From the NCBI GenBank assembly GCA_003225655.1, contig QIAW01000110.1:1-7080 (forward strand): a stretch of DNA of 7,080 bases, written 5' to 3'. This document shows, piece by piece, positions 1 through 5,980 of this stretch. Below the pieces are notes generated by a model. The model was not told the DNA's origin and searched no databases. It saw nothing but the letters and a program-made list of their open reading frames with translations. The first letter of the stretch is position 1; each line of letters starts with the position of its first letter. The position numbers and the translations under genes were made by a program. Origin of the DNA: Acidobacteriota bacterium. Lineage in GTDB: Bacteria; Acidobacteriota; Terriglobia; Terriglobales; Acidobacteriaceae.

Positions 1-57
1 AAGAACTGCCAGTCCTCAACTCTATTTATGAGATGGCTTTCGTAATTCTTTAACATC

Positions 58-468
58 ATGGCCACCGCATCGGAAAAGATCAATACGCAGGAATATCCTT
101 TAACCACGATGGGCATCGTGGCGCCGCTCGTGGGATGGCTCATTCCCGGCGCCGGGCACCTCATCCAGAAGAAATGGATTCGCGGGCTGCTGCTCACGCT
201 CTCCGTCTCTGCCATGTTCTTTTTGGGGCTCATGATGGAGGGCAAGGTTTATACGCCCAACGCCGGAGACGTGCTGGAGATGCTCGGATTCGTGGGCGAC
301 CTCGGCTCCGGCGGGCTCTACTGCCTCAGCCGTCTGCTGGATTGGGGCCAGGGCGCCATCAATGTCGCCGGCGCCGACTACGGCACAAAGTTCGTCATTG
401 TGGCCGGGCTGTTGAATATTATCAGCGCGGTTGATGCGCACCACATTGCCATAGGGAAAAAATCGTGA
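58..468 (+). CDS. DUF6677-like small integral membrane protein
   Basis: A 136-residue membrane protein of unknown function. A hydrophobic stretch near residues 18-36 contains a Pro-Gly-Ala-Gly-His turn (30-34) followed by a basic patch (QKKWIRG, 37-43), an arrangement also seen in TM2-like proteins. Further hydrophobic segments lie near 43-60 and 111-128. The glycine-rich centre (MLGFVGDLGSGGLY, 75-88) and the end (VAGLLNIISAVDAHHIAIGKK) match what I remember of DUF6677 proteins from Acidobacteriota; this is recall, not a search. The ATG at 58 has no clear Shine-Dalgarno sequence upstream, so a start at Met18 cannot be excluded. The stop overlaps the next gene's GTG, suggesting co-translation. 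The biochemical role is unknown. Confidence 0.85.
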   Translation: MATASEKINTQEYPLTTMGIVAPLVGWLIPGAGHLIQKKWIRGLLLTLSVSAMFFLGLMMEGKVYTPNAGDVLEMLGFVGDLGSGGLYCLSRLLDWGQGAINVAGADYGTKFVIVAGLLNIISAVDAHHIAIGKKS

Positions 469-650
469 AACCCCTGGAACTCTCTCATTTTAGCTCCGCC
501 CTGCTGTTCGCCCTCTTTGCCTCGATTGTCTTTGGCATAACCCAGAAAGAGGGTGTGCGTACCCAACTCCGCTACGGGGTCAAATGTTTTGTCTGGTTTG
601 CCGGCGGCGTCATCGTCGGTGGCTGGCTGCTCTGGATATTGAAGCATTGA
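465..650 (+). CDS. Small two-helix membrane protein, coupled to the DUF6677-like gene
   Basis: A 61-residue protein with two hydrophobic helices (about residues 9-25 and 42-58), a polar/basic loop between them (TQKEGVRTQLRYGVK) and a short C-terminal tail ending Lys-His. It begins with GTG at 465, and the sequence GTGA gives a 4-base overlap with the TGA of the upstream gene, typical of translational coupling. An AGGG at 453-456 lies 8 bases before the start. The loop length and charge suggest a helical hairpin that may associate with the upstream membrane protein; that is inference. I recognise no named family. The gene ends at the edge of the AATTG repeat array. Confidence 0.75.
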   Translation: MKPLELSHFSSALLFALFASIVFGITQKEGVRTQLRYGVKCFVWFAGGVIVGGWLLWILKH

Positions 651-651
651 G

Positions 652-764
652 GAATTGAGCAATTATAGAAATTGTGTAATCGGGTAATTGCAAAATTGGG
701 CAACTGTAAAAAATTGTGTACTTCAATTCTGCAGTTACGTAATTCTACAATTTCCCAATTCTTC
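652..764. repeat. AATTG-rich 8-bp-period degenerate array with a central inversion
   Basis: Bases 652-719 read as about eight degenerate units of roughly 8 bases with consensus nAATTGng (AATTG exactly at 653, 670, 686, 694 and 712; variants near 661, 678 and 702). From 724 to 761 the units run in the opposite orientation (CAATT at 724, 748 and 756; variants between). The outer arms, 652-690 and 761-724, align at about 70% identity, forming a long imperfect inverted repeat with a loop of about 33 bases. It fills the gap between two convergent genes, so the transcript could fold from either side and act as a bidirectional terminator, but there is no canonical GC stem plus T-run. Similar AATTG arrays are familiar to me from acidobacterial intergenic regions. 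Confidence 0.8.
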
Positions 765-766
765 CC

Positions 767-1729
767 TCATCCTCCCCACACAAACGCATCGAAGATCCTG
801 TGAATAGAAAAGCCCATGTGCTTATAGAGATTCACCGCGGGCAGGTTGGCTTCCGTGACCGTGAGCGAGAGCGCGCGGCAGCCGCGTTTCTGCAGCTCAC
901 CGCAGGCCATGCAGAGCAGCGCTTTTCCCAGGCCGCGTCCGCGGTATTCCGGGGCAACGCAGACCTGGGTAACGTGTCCCACGTCGTTGCGCACGCGCGA
1001 GCACAAGATCACTCCCAGGGGAGCGCGGGTGGCGCGGCTGCGGGCCATGATGGAAGCTTCGGCGTCGAAGAGACCGCAGCCGGGGAAGCGGATGATGTTG
1101 TTCAGAAAGCGCAACGAGCCGGCCGAGGTGCGGTACTGGTCGTTGATCTCGGAATCAATGTGGTCGCGGTAGGCGGTGGTGATCACCGAGGCCGCGCCCT
1201 GAAAGTCTTCGTCTGACCATTTGCGGAACTCCACCTCGGGCAGGCGCTGGTTCCAGTGGTTGCCATTGCCGAAGCCGGTATTCAGCGGCAGCACCATGAA
1301 CAGCCGTGGATAGCGCCGGAAGCCCTCCTCGATAAACGGGCGCGCCATGCTTGCTGCCTCATGCAACAGTAGCTGGGCTTCAATGCGGTTGATGCCCGGG
1401 GATTGTTGCAGGGTCTCAATCACGTGTCCCAGCAAGCGCTCTTCGATGGAGTACTGCCCCTGTCCGGCATACCCGCGCTGCACAAACAGATCGCCGATCA
1501 CGCCTTTGCTGCCTTCGTACACAAAGAAGGTGTAGCCCAGCACGCGCTCGCCTTCCACCGCCGAGCCGCTGTAGTCCCAGGAAAGCAGGCGCGACCACGC
1601 GCGCGACTCTTCATCCAAAAGAGAGCGCAAATCGGAGGAGCGAAAATGGCGCAGGTCGAGAATTTCCACGACGCTTTGGTTAGATGAGATTGCGGACCGT
1701 GAGCGGGGGACCAGAAGGCCCGCTCGCAA
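767..1729 (-). CDS. Tandem-domain GNAT N-acetyltransferase
   Basis: A 320-residue predicted cytosolic acetyltransferase that would transfer acetyl from acetyl-CoA to an unidentified amine. The C-terminal GNAT domain (about 167-318) is intact: VTQVCVAPEYRGRGLGKALL (253-272) is motif A, with the acetyl-CoA pyrophosphate-binding R-G-x-G-x-G/A loop, and the LTVTEANLPAVNLYKHMGF stretch (289-307) is motif B. The N-terminal half (about 22-150) has the same outline (GYTFFVYEG, then IGDLFVQRGYAGQGQ, then a helix and FIEEGFRRYPR) but a degenerate motif A, as in two-domain GNATs where one half is structural. The only upstream start is TTG at 1729, without a good ribosome site; the GTG at Val21 (about 1669) is an alternative. 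The gene stops 3 bases from the AATTG array. Substrate is unknown. Confidence 0.88.
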   Translation of the reverse strand: MRAGLLVPRSRSAISSNQSVVEILDLRHFRSSDLRSLLDEESRAWSRLLSWDYSGSAVEGERVLGYTFFVYEGSKGVIGDLFVQRGYAGQGQYSIEERLLGHVIETLQQSPGINRIEAQLLLHEAASMARPFIEEGFRRYPRLFMVLPLNTGFGNGNHWNQRLPEVEFRKWSDEDFQGAASVITTAYRDHIDSEINDQYRTSAGSLRFLNNIIRFPGCGLFDAEASIMARSRATRAPLGVILCSRVRNDVGHVTQVCVAPEYRGRGLGKALLCMACGELQKRGCRALSLTVTEANLPAVNLYKHMGFSIHRIFDAFVWGG

Positions 1730-1860
1730 TAGTCTAGTGCCGGAGCGCGGTTTGAGGAAAGCCCGCCGCCTCGAGCGGAACCAAGAGCGGAGCGAATCCA
1801 GGTAGTAATTGACGTTTGCTCAAGAACACAACTCCGACAACGCCACCACGCCTTCTCGTA

Positions 1861-1882
1861 GAGACGTAGCATGCTACGTCTC
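1861..1882. repeat. Perfect 22-bp palindrome at the 3' end of the GtrA gene
   Basis: The arm GAGACGTAGCA is followed immediately by its exact reverse complement TGCTACGTCTC, giving 22 bases of perfect dyad symmetry with no spacer; the symmetry stops at both edges. It contains the GtrA stop codon (TAG, complement of 1874-1876) and encodes its last residues (the end of Glu-Thr-Glu-Thr). There is no T-run beside it on the minus strand, so it is not a standard intrinsic terminator. I remember closely similar GAGACGT(A/T)GCATGC palindromes as dispersed intergenic elements in other bacteria, notably cyanobacteria, but could not verify this here. Confidence 0.85.
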
Positions 1883-2341
1883 CGTCTCCACCCACGGCTC
1901 CTTCTGAGGACGAAACACAACCGTGTGGCTCATCAGGAAGTTGGCCAGTGAGCAGGCGACTATGCAGAGAATATTTGCTGCCAGCAGCGGCAGATGCAGA
2001 ACACCGGCTAGCAGGCGCATGAGCACAACGTTGGCGGTGAGCGAAAGCAATCCGTTGGACAGGTGGAAGCGCAGCAGGCGATAAAGCACTCCGCTGCCTC
2101 CCATAGCTCGCGTGCGGTCGCGCCAGGTGTAGCGCTCATGCCATAAGAAGTTATGCAGCACGGCGGTTTCCACCGCCAGCGGCGTGGCAATCAGGTAATG
2201 CACTCCAGCCGCCTTGATCAGCACCGTGAGCATCAGCAACTGCACCCCGACTCCCAGCATTCCCACCGCGTTGAACTTAATCCAGCGAATGAAGAGGCTG
2301 GAGGGCGGATTAGGTTGATTTGATTGCAAAGATGCTTTCAT
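1874..2341 (-). CDS. GtrA-family membrane protein
   Basis: A 155-residue, four-helix inner-membrane protein of the GtrA family (helices about 22-43, 48-66, 97-116 and 119-138). Family signatures are visible: FIRWIKFNAVGMLGVGVQ leading into helix 1, H-N-F-L-W-H-E-R-Y-T-W-R (63-74) after helix 2, and N-F-L-M-S-H-T-V-V-F-R (134-144) after helix 4. GtrA-like proteins are associated with moving polyprenyl-phosphate-linked sugars across the membrane for O-antigen, teichoic acid or arabinogalactan glycosylation; no glycosyltransferase partner lies in this window. I chose the ATG at 2341. A GTG at 2416 would add 25 residues, but they are partly encoded by the CAAAGG repeat and are polar, unlike the family. 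Neither start has a clear Shine-Dalgarno. The C-terminal ETET and stop come from the 22-bp palindrome. Confidence 0.88.
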   Translation of the reverse strand: MKASLQSNQPNPPSSLFIRWIKFNAVGMLGVGVQLLMLTVLIKAAGVHYLIATPLAVETAVLHNFLWHERYTWRDRTRAMGGSGVLYRLLRFHLSNGLLSLTANVVLMRLLAGVLHLPLLAANILCIVACSLANFLMSHTVVFRPQKEPWVETET

Positions 2342-2383
2342 AAGAAAGCCGGCATTCACCAAACCCTGCACAGCGGAAGAATG

Positions 2384-2449
2384 TCTTTGCTGTTCCTTTG
2401 TGTTCCTTCGTTTCACCTTTGCGTCCTTTGTGGTTAGCTTTTGACTTTG
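2384..2449. repeat. CAAAGG short-period repeat array between two genes
   Basis: On the minus strand this reads as repeated (A/G)CAAAGG-type units. On the plus strand CCTTTG or a one-base variant occurs at 2384, 2395, 2405, 2416 and 2425, with a further CTTTG near 2445, so the core five are spaced 9-11 bases apart, close to one DNA helical turn. It covers the last codons and the TAA of the CDP-alcohol phosphatidyltransferase gene and extends into the region where an N-terminally extended GtrA could start. I recall CACAAAGGACACAAAGG-type intergenic arrays in acidobacterial and other environmental genomes; the function is unknown. Confidence 0.75.
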
Positions 2450-3192
2450 CCGGGCTCACAACGCATCCTTTCCGGCAAGGGCTCTTCGCGATAGAGCTGG
2501 CTTCCATTGCGAATGGCCGTGGAGATGGTAATGCCCACCATCCCCAATGCTCCTACCACACCGCCGATATCGAACAGCCGGAAGGCGTGTCCAAACAGGT
2601 GGGAGATAGGCTTGAAGAGGAGAAATACATTTCCGACAGCGAGCACGATACGCAGTTCAGTAGGACCAAATTTGAAGAACGAGAGCTGGAAGCGTCCGAT
2701 GGTATAAGTTGCCAGAAAGACCTCGGCAGAGAGGATGTAATAGCTGATGAGCAGGCCAGCGGCGATCAGCGGGCTCATATATCTGGAGGCCGCCATTCCG
2801 CCCAGCAGGAAAAGAGCAGCAAAGACATCGCAGATGTGGTCCACATAAAAGCCGTAGCGCGGCCTCTGGCACTGGCGCACGCGGGCCAGCGTGCCGTCGA
2901 GGCTGTCACCAAGCCAGTTGAGGGCCAGGCAGGCGACCGCTGCTACCAGTGCCCATTTGTTCCAGCGCGCCGCCCAGTAGGCGAGGCCAGCACCAGCCAT
3001 CGATATCAATCCTAACGCCGTGAGGTGGTCAGAGTTCAGCCAGGCAGGCATACGGTCGGCGAGCCAGACCAGAGTTCGCCGCTCCACCCCGGCCGAGAAG
3101 CTGGTATGAACGCGGCGGGCGTCTTTGAATTTCATCGAGGTCAGCTCGGTGACCAAGCCTACGAATGAATGCTGTGAAATTGTGTTTTGCAT
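2434..3192 (-). CDS. CDP-alcohol phosphatidyltransferase family membrane protein
   Basis: A 252-residue integral membrane enzyme that should displace CMP from a CDP-linked alcohol (usually CDP-diacylglycerol) with an alcohol acceptor, forming a phosphodiester lipid headgroup. The complete family motif D-x2-D-G-x2-A-R-x9-G-x3-D-x3-D is present: D96, D99, G100, A103, R104, G114, D118 and D122, the residues that bind the metal ions and the CDP group. Hydrophobic helices lie near 57-74, 80-95, 118-134, 138-162, 180-194 and 207-225. The start is set at the ATG at 3192 because a GGAGG sits 6 bases upstream; an open frame extends to 3252 but without such a site. The length fits PgsA/PssA/PIS-like enzymes, but the acceptor cannot be read from the sequence. 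The GtrA gene follows about 92 bp downstream. Confidence 0.9.
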   Translation of the reverse strand: MQNTISQHSFVGLVTELTSMKFKDARRVHTSFSAGVERRTLVWLADRMPAWLNSDHLTALGLISMAGAGLAYWAARWNKWALVAAVACLALNWLGDSLDGTLARVRQCQRPRYGFYVDHICDVFAALFLLGGMAASRYMSPLIAAGLLISYYILSAEVFLATYTIGRFQLSFFKFGPTELRIVLAVGNVFLLFKPISHLFGHAFRLFDIGGVVGALGMVGITISTAIRNGSQLYREEPLPERMRCEPGKVKS

Positions 3193-3198
3193 TACAGT

Positions 3199-3203
3199 CC
3201 TCC
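3199..3203 (-). promoter_or_regulatory. Strong Shine-Dalgarno of the CDP-alcohol phosphatidyltransferase gene
   Basis: GGAGG on the minus strand, 6 bases before the ATG at 3192. It is the best ribosome-binding match near this gene and decides the start against the longer open frame. Confidence 0.75.
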
Positions 3204-3311
3204 GTTCTGCGTGGATTAACTTTCCCGCGATTGCCGGGGAGCGGCAATGCATGATGAGTCAATCCGAGGACAAAAGAAGGTCAAGAGGTAAGCTATTGCC
3301 AGTAAAGGAGA

Positions 3312-3603
3312 TTAGCTTTTTCGCTCCCGCCAATCCTGGATCACCACTATAAGCATGATCGGCAGCGCGACAATGACACCCAGGGAGAGCCAATCCACGC
3401 GATGTTCCAAATGCCACCACTTCCATGCGTGCGTCCCGTGAGAGTAGAGGGCCTGGATTGTGAGGATTGATGGCAACAAAAAGCGCATGGCGCCAACGAG
3501 GGCCAAGAATGCCAATCGTCGGCGCCATTACTGCCAACAGGTGATACGCCGCAGCGGCGAGAAAGAGCACAGCAAAGAGGCGGAATGCGGTTCTACGAGA
3601 CAT
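3312..3603 (-). pseudogene. Small multi-helix membrane protein gene, apparently frameshifted
   Basis: Two overlapping minus-strand frames look like halves of one gene. The first, from ATG 3603, gives MSRRTAFRLFAVLFLAAAAY and continues through PRWRHALFVAIN, a hydrophobic N-terminal helix and a basic turn. After about base 3475 it degenerates into Pro/Cys/His-rich sequence with no membrane character. The other frame takes over there (RFLLPSILTIQALYSHG, WKWWHLEHRVDWLSLGV, then a helix and DWRERKS) and stops at 3312. The join therefore needs a frame change near 3470-3500. Both frames look coding where they overlap, which fits an out-of-frame deletion of about 20 codons, or a single extra T in the T5 run there. 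From memory, acidobacterial homologues are about 20 residues longer. No function is known. Sequencing error is possible. Confidence 0.55.
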
Positions 3604-3647
3604 TAAATGCTGACCGAACGACCCCTGTATCACCGGCGTCTTAAGCT

Positions 3648-5228
3648 CTATTGCGTGGCCCCGATCTGGGTTCCAATCACCGCTCCCGAGACAATGATCT
3701 CCACGCGGCGGTTCTTTTGCCGGCCTTTGACAGTGGTGTTCTCTGCGACAGGATCGGCTTCGCCCAAGCCAGTGGCCGAGATGGCCTCTCCTGTCAATCC
3801 CTGGGCAACCAGATAATCACGGACCGAAGCAGCACGCTTTTCCGAAAGCTTCATATTGAAATCTTCGGTGCCGGTGTTATCTGTGTGTCCCTCGACTGCC
3901 AACTTCAACTGGGGATAATTGAGCACAATGCCGGAAAGCTTGGCCAGCGCCTCGCGCGCGGCGGGACGCAGATTGGCTTTACCAATGTCAAACAGCACGT
4001 CCCCCAGGTTGACCACGAGTCCGCGTTGCGAATCGCGCGTGGGCAGCACGCGGTTGAATTGCTCCAGCAGCTTGGCGCGCAGCTCCTGCTTGTCGCGCTC
4101 GGACTGGGCGGCGGCTTCTTGTGCCTGCCGCTCGCGTTCCTGCGCGGCTTTCTGTTCCTGCTCAGCCTGGGCGCGGGCCTGGGATTCTTTCGCGGTGGCG
4201 GCTTCGGCTTCCGCGCGCGCCTGCGCATCTTTGGCAGCTTGGGCTTCGGCCTGCTGGCGGGCCAGGGCAGCTTTCGCAGAATCCGCTTCCGCCTGGGCGC
4301 GCTTTACGGCTTCCGCTTCCTGGGCAGTTTTTGCTGCGGCCTCACGTTCCTTGGCTGCGGCTTCACGCTCCTGCGCCTCGCGCTGATCTTTGGCAATACG
4401 CTCCTCTTCCTGGCGCTTCACTGAGATGGCGCGCGCGTCTTCCGACATCTGCACCGCCTCGCGCGCAGTTGTGGCCACCGCCTGCTTCTGTTTTCTCTTT
4501 TGGTAATCCTCGGCGCGGTTCAGCGCAGCCTGCGCCTTGCCGAACGATTCAGGAGCATACTGGTCCGCCTGCTGCCACTTGGCGATACGCAGAGCATTGC
4601 GGGCCTCATACAGATCGAGCGGCACTTTGGGATCAGGGGGAAAGGCCTCGAGATGGGCATCGGAGTAACGCCCGCGCTGCAGCAGCTCGAACTTTGCATT
4701 GACGGTATCCACGGCGCCCCTGGTATCGGAGCGTGCCTCATTTTCCATGACCACGGCATCGCTGGGAAAGGTGACTGCGAAATAGGGCTCGGCGGTGACG
4801 ATCATGCCAAAGGTCTGCAGCTTGGTGCTGGCTCTCAGGTTGCTTTTGCCGTCGTGGACCTGAAGCTCGCCCAGATTGTTCGCCAGGCCTTCGGGCGTGA
4901 TGGCCCATAGCACATAGGTGAGGTATTCATGGCCGTAGGTGGCGGCGGCGGCGAGCCCGTTAAACTCGGCCTCGATGGCAAGAGCGCCTCCAGTGCTTTG
5001 GACGTTGGCGCGGCCTTCGCCACGGGGCAGCAGCGCGGTGCCGATGAAATTCATCTTGGTTGAGCCCCGGGCCCAGTAGTTCACCGTCTGAATGTTGCGC
5101 GAGACGTTGATCTGGATGACCGGCTCCGATTTTTCGCCGTGCTGCGCCATGGCCGGCAGCGAAGCAAGAACGAGCAAACTTGACAACAAATTCAGTGCGA
5201 CATTTCTCATACGAGTGACATGCCTCAT
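3648..5228 (-). CDS. OmpA-family peptidoglycan-binding protein with long coiled coil
   Basis: A 526-residue exported protein. A Sec signal peptide (two basic patches, LNLLSSLLVLASLP, then Ala-Met-Ala before Gln29) has no lipobox cysteine. Residues about 35-165 form a beta-rich domain containing YLTYVLWAITPEG and LQTFGMIVTAEPYFAV. Residues about 200-240 (LYEARNALRIAKWQQAD) lead into an Ala/Glu/Gln/Lys-rich coiled coil to about 385. The OmpA C-terminal domain (403-514) is intact: LFDIGKANLRP, GHTDNTG, LSEKRAASV, GLGEADP and the final NRRVEI. Asp450 and Arg465, 15 residues apart, match the pair that binds diaminopimelate in Acinetobacter OmpA. It probably ties the envelope to peptidoglycan; no beta-barrel is evident, so its outer anchor is unclear. 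ATG 5228 is preferred over ATG 5267 because GGGAG lies 8 bases upstream and the signal peptide then starts properly. Confidence 0.92.
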   Translation of the reverse strand: MRHVTRMRNVALNLLSSLLVLASLPAMAQHGEKSEPVIQINVSRNIQTVNYWARGSTKMNFIGTALLPRGEGRANVQSTGGALAIEAEFNGLAAAATYGHEYLTYVLWAITPEGLANNLGELQVHDGKSNLRASTKLQTFGMIVTAEPYFAVTFPSDAVVMENEARSDTRGAVDTVNAKFELLQRGRYSDAHLEAFPPDPKVPLDLYEARNALRIAKWQQADQYAPESFGKAQAALNRAEDYQKRKQKQAVATTAREAVQMSEDARAISVKRQEEERIAKDQREAQEREAAAKEREAAAKTAQEAEAVKRAQAEADSAKAALARQQAEAQAAKDAQARAEAEAATAKESQARAQAEQEQKAAQERERQAQEAAAQSERDKQELRAKLLEQFNRVLPTRDSQRGLVVNLGDVLFDIGKANLRPAAREALAKLSGIVLNYPQLKLAVEGHTDNTGTEDFNMKLSEKRAASVRDYLVAQGLTGEAISATGLGEADPVAENTTVKGRQKNRRVEIIVSGAVIGTQIGATQ

Positions 5229-5236
5229 TCGCTTTT

Positions 5237-5241
5237 CTCCC
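5237..5241 (-). promoter_or_regulatory. Shine-Dalgarno of the OmpA-family gene
   Basis: GGGAG on the minus strand, 8 bases before ATG 5228. The more upstream ATG at 5267 has no comparable site, which supports the shorter protein. Confidence 0.55.
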
Positions 5242-5295
5242 TGGTTTTGACTTCGAGAGGTGCTCATTCGACGCGTAGCAGTTGTGTCCTTTGAG

Positions 5296-5323
5296 TGTAT
5301 ATAAACTTTAGGGGCCGGAGCAA
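5296..5323 (-). promoter_or_regulatory. Candidate sigma-70-type promoter for the OmpA-family gene
   Basis: On the minus strand TTGCTC (5323-5318) and TATACA (5301-5296) are separated by 16 bases, in the divergent gap between the OmpA-family and metallophosphoesterase genes. A start of transcription near 5289 would leave a leader of about 60 bases. It was found by eye and the -35 match is imperfect. Confidence 0.35.
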
Positions 5324-5349
5324 CGCTGTTTTAGATGGTTCTTGTTTAC

Positions 5350-5376
5350 CGCGGATTTCGCGGATCAGACGGATAT
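5350..5376. repeat. CGGAT 9-bp-period repeat, three units
   Basis: CGGAT occurs at 5352, 5361 and 5370, exactly 9 bases apart, with variable 4-base spacers, just upstream of the metallophosphoesterase gene. I recall ACGCGGATTTCGCGGAT-type arrays as dispersed intergenic sequences in acidobacterial and other genomes. With only three units the call is modest. Confidence 0.5.
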
Positions 5377-5409
5377 CTTTCCGGCTGCATTTGAGTTTGT
5401 GGCAGAATC

Positions 5410-5901
5410 GTGAGATTGAAAGCCAGAGCTTCCAACGCAATTTGGACCGTCGGGGTCATTTCCGATACGCACGGCCTGCTGCGTCCCGAAGCCCTTGCTG
5501 CGCTCCGAGGCGTGGATTACATCATCCATGCCGGTGATATCGGCGAGCCGGCGATTCTCGCCCAACTCGGTGCGATTGCCCCCGTGACGGCCGTGCGGGG
5601 CAACGTCGATCTCGAACCGTGGGCGCAAAAGATTCCGGTCAGCAACGTTCTCGAAATAGGCAATGCCGGCATTTACGTGTTGCATAACCTTAACCAGCTT
5701 GATCTGAATCCCAAAGCAGAGGGATTTGCGGCGGTGGTCTCAGGCCATACTCATCAGCCGAAACAAGAGATGCGCGACGGAGTTTTGTATTTCAATCCCG
5801 GCAGCGCCGGGCCCAGAAGGTTTAAGTTGCCAGTCACGGTGGGCCGCCTGAGGATTCAGGGAATGAGAATCGAGAGTGAAGTGATTGATCTTAAGATTTA
5901 A
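5410..5901 (+). CDS. YfcE/MJ0936-type metallophosphoesterase
   Basis: A 163-residue cytosolic dimetal phosphodiesterase. The calcineurin-like metal ligands appear in order: Asp19 and His21 in GVISDTHG, Asp43 in HAGDIG, Asn65 in RGNVD, His92 in LHN, and His113 and His115 in SGHTHQP, followed by the family's F-N-P-G-S-A-G turn (128-134). The length matches the small YfcE/MJ0936 family, whose tested members hydrolyse artificial phosphodiesters; the physiological substrate is unknown. The start is GTG at 5410, because an in-frame TGA at 5392 lies just upstream and no ATG precedes the first metal motif; the ribosome site is weak. It is divergent from the OmpA-family gene and is probably transcribed alone. 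Confidence 0.93.
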   Translation: MRLKARASNAIWTVGVISDTHGLLRPEALAALRGVDYIIHAGDIGEPAILAQLGAIAPVTAVRGNVDLEPWAQKIPVSNVLEIGNAGIYVLHNLNQLDLNPKAEGFAAVVSGHTHQPKQEMRDGVLYFNPGSAGPRRFKLPVTVGRLRIQGMRIESEVIDLKI

Positions 5902-5980
5902 CGCAAATTAATTCGGATAGATATACTTCGGGCAGAATAAATTTTTTATAAATCTTTTTCTCTTGTGCTAACCTGTGCAG

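Noticed and set aside
652..764. A CRISPR array.
   Set aside because: The units are about 8 bp and degenerate, with no spacers of uniform length, no cas genes nearby, and an orientation switch in the middle.
1730..1860. A possible extra gene or promoter between the GtrA and GNAT genes.
   Set aside because: No coding frame with family-like sequence and no convincing -35/-10 pair could be found; apart from the palindrome at its edge I see nothing definable here.
2398..3015. A 205-codon plus-strand open frame opposite the CDP-alcohol phosphatidyltransferase gene.
   Set aside because: The minus strand carries the full catalytic motif and a strong ribosome site; the plus frame shows no recognisable domain and begins inside the CAAAGG array.
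3231..3247. A TTGCCG/CGGCAA hairpin as a terminator upstream of the CDP-alcohol phosphatidyltransferase gene.
   Set aside because: The stem is only 6 bp with a 5-base loop and no T-run follows on either strand.
3651..4424. A 257-codon plus-strand open frame opposite the OmpA-family gene.
   Set aside because: It is antisense to an Ala/Glu/Gln-rich coiled coil with strongly biased codons, which suppresses stops on the other strand. Its product is a low-complexity Gly/Leu/Phe-rich sequence with no domain, while the minus-strand gene has complete OmpA motifs.
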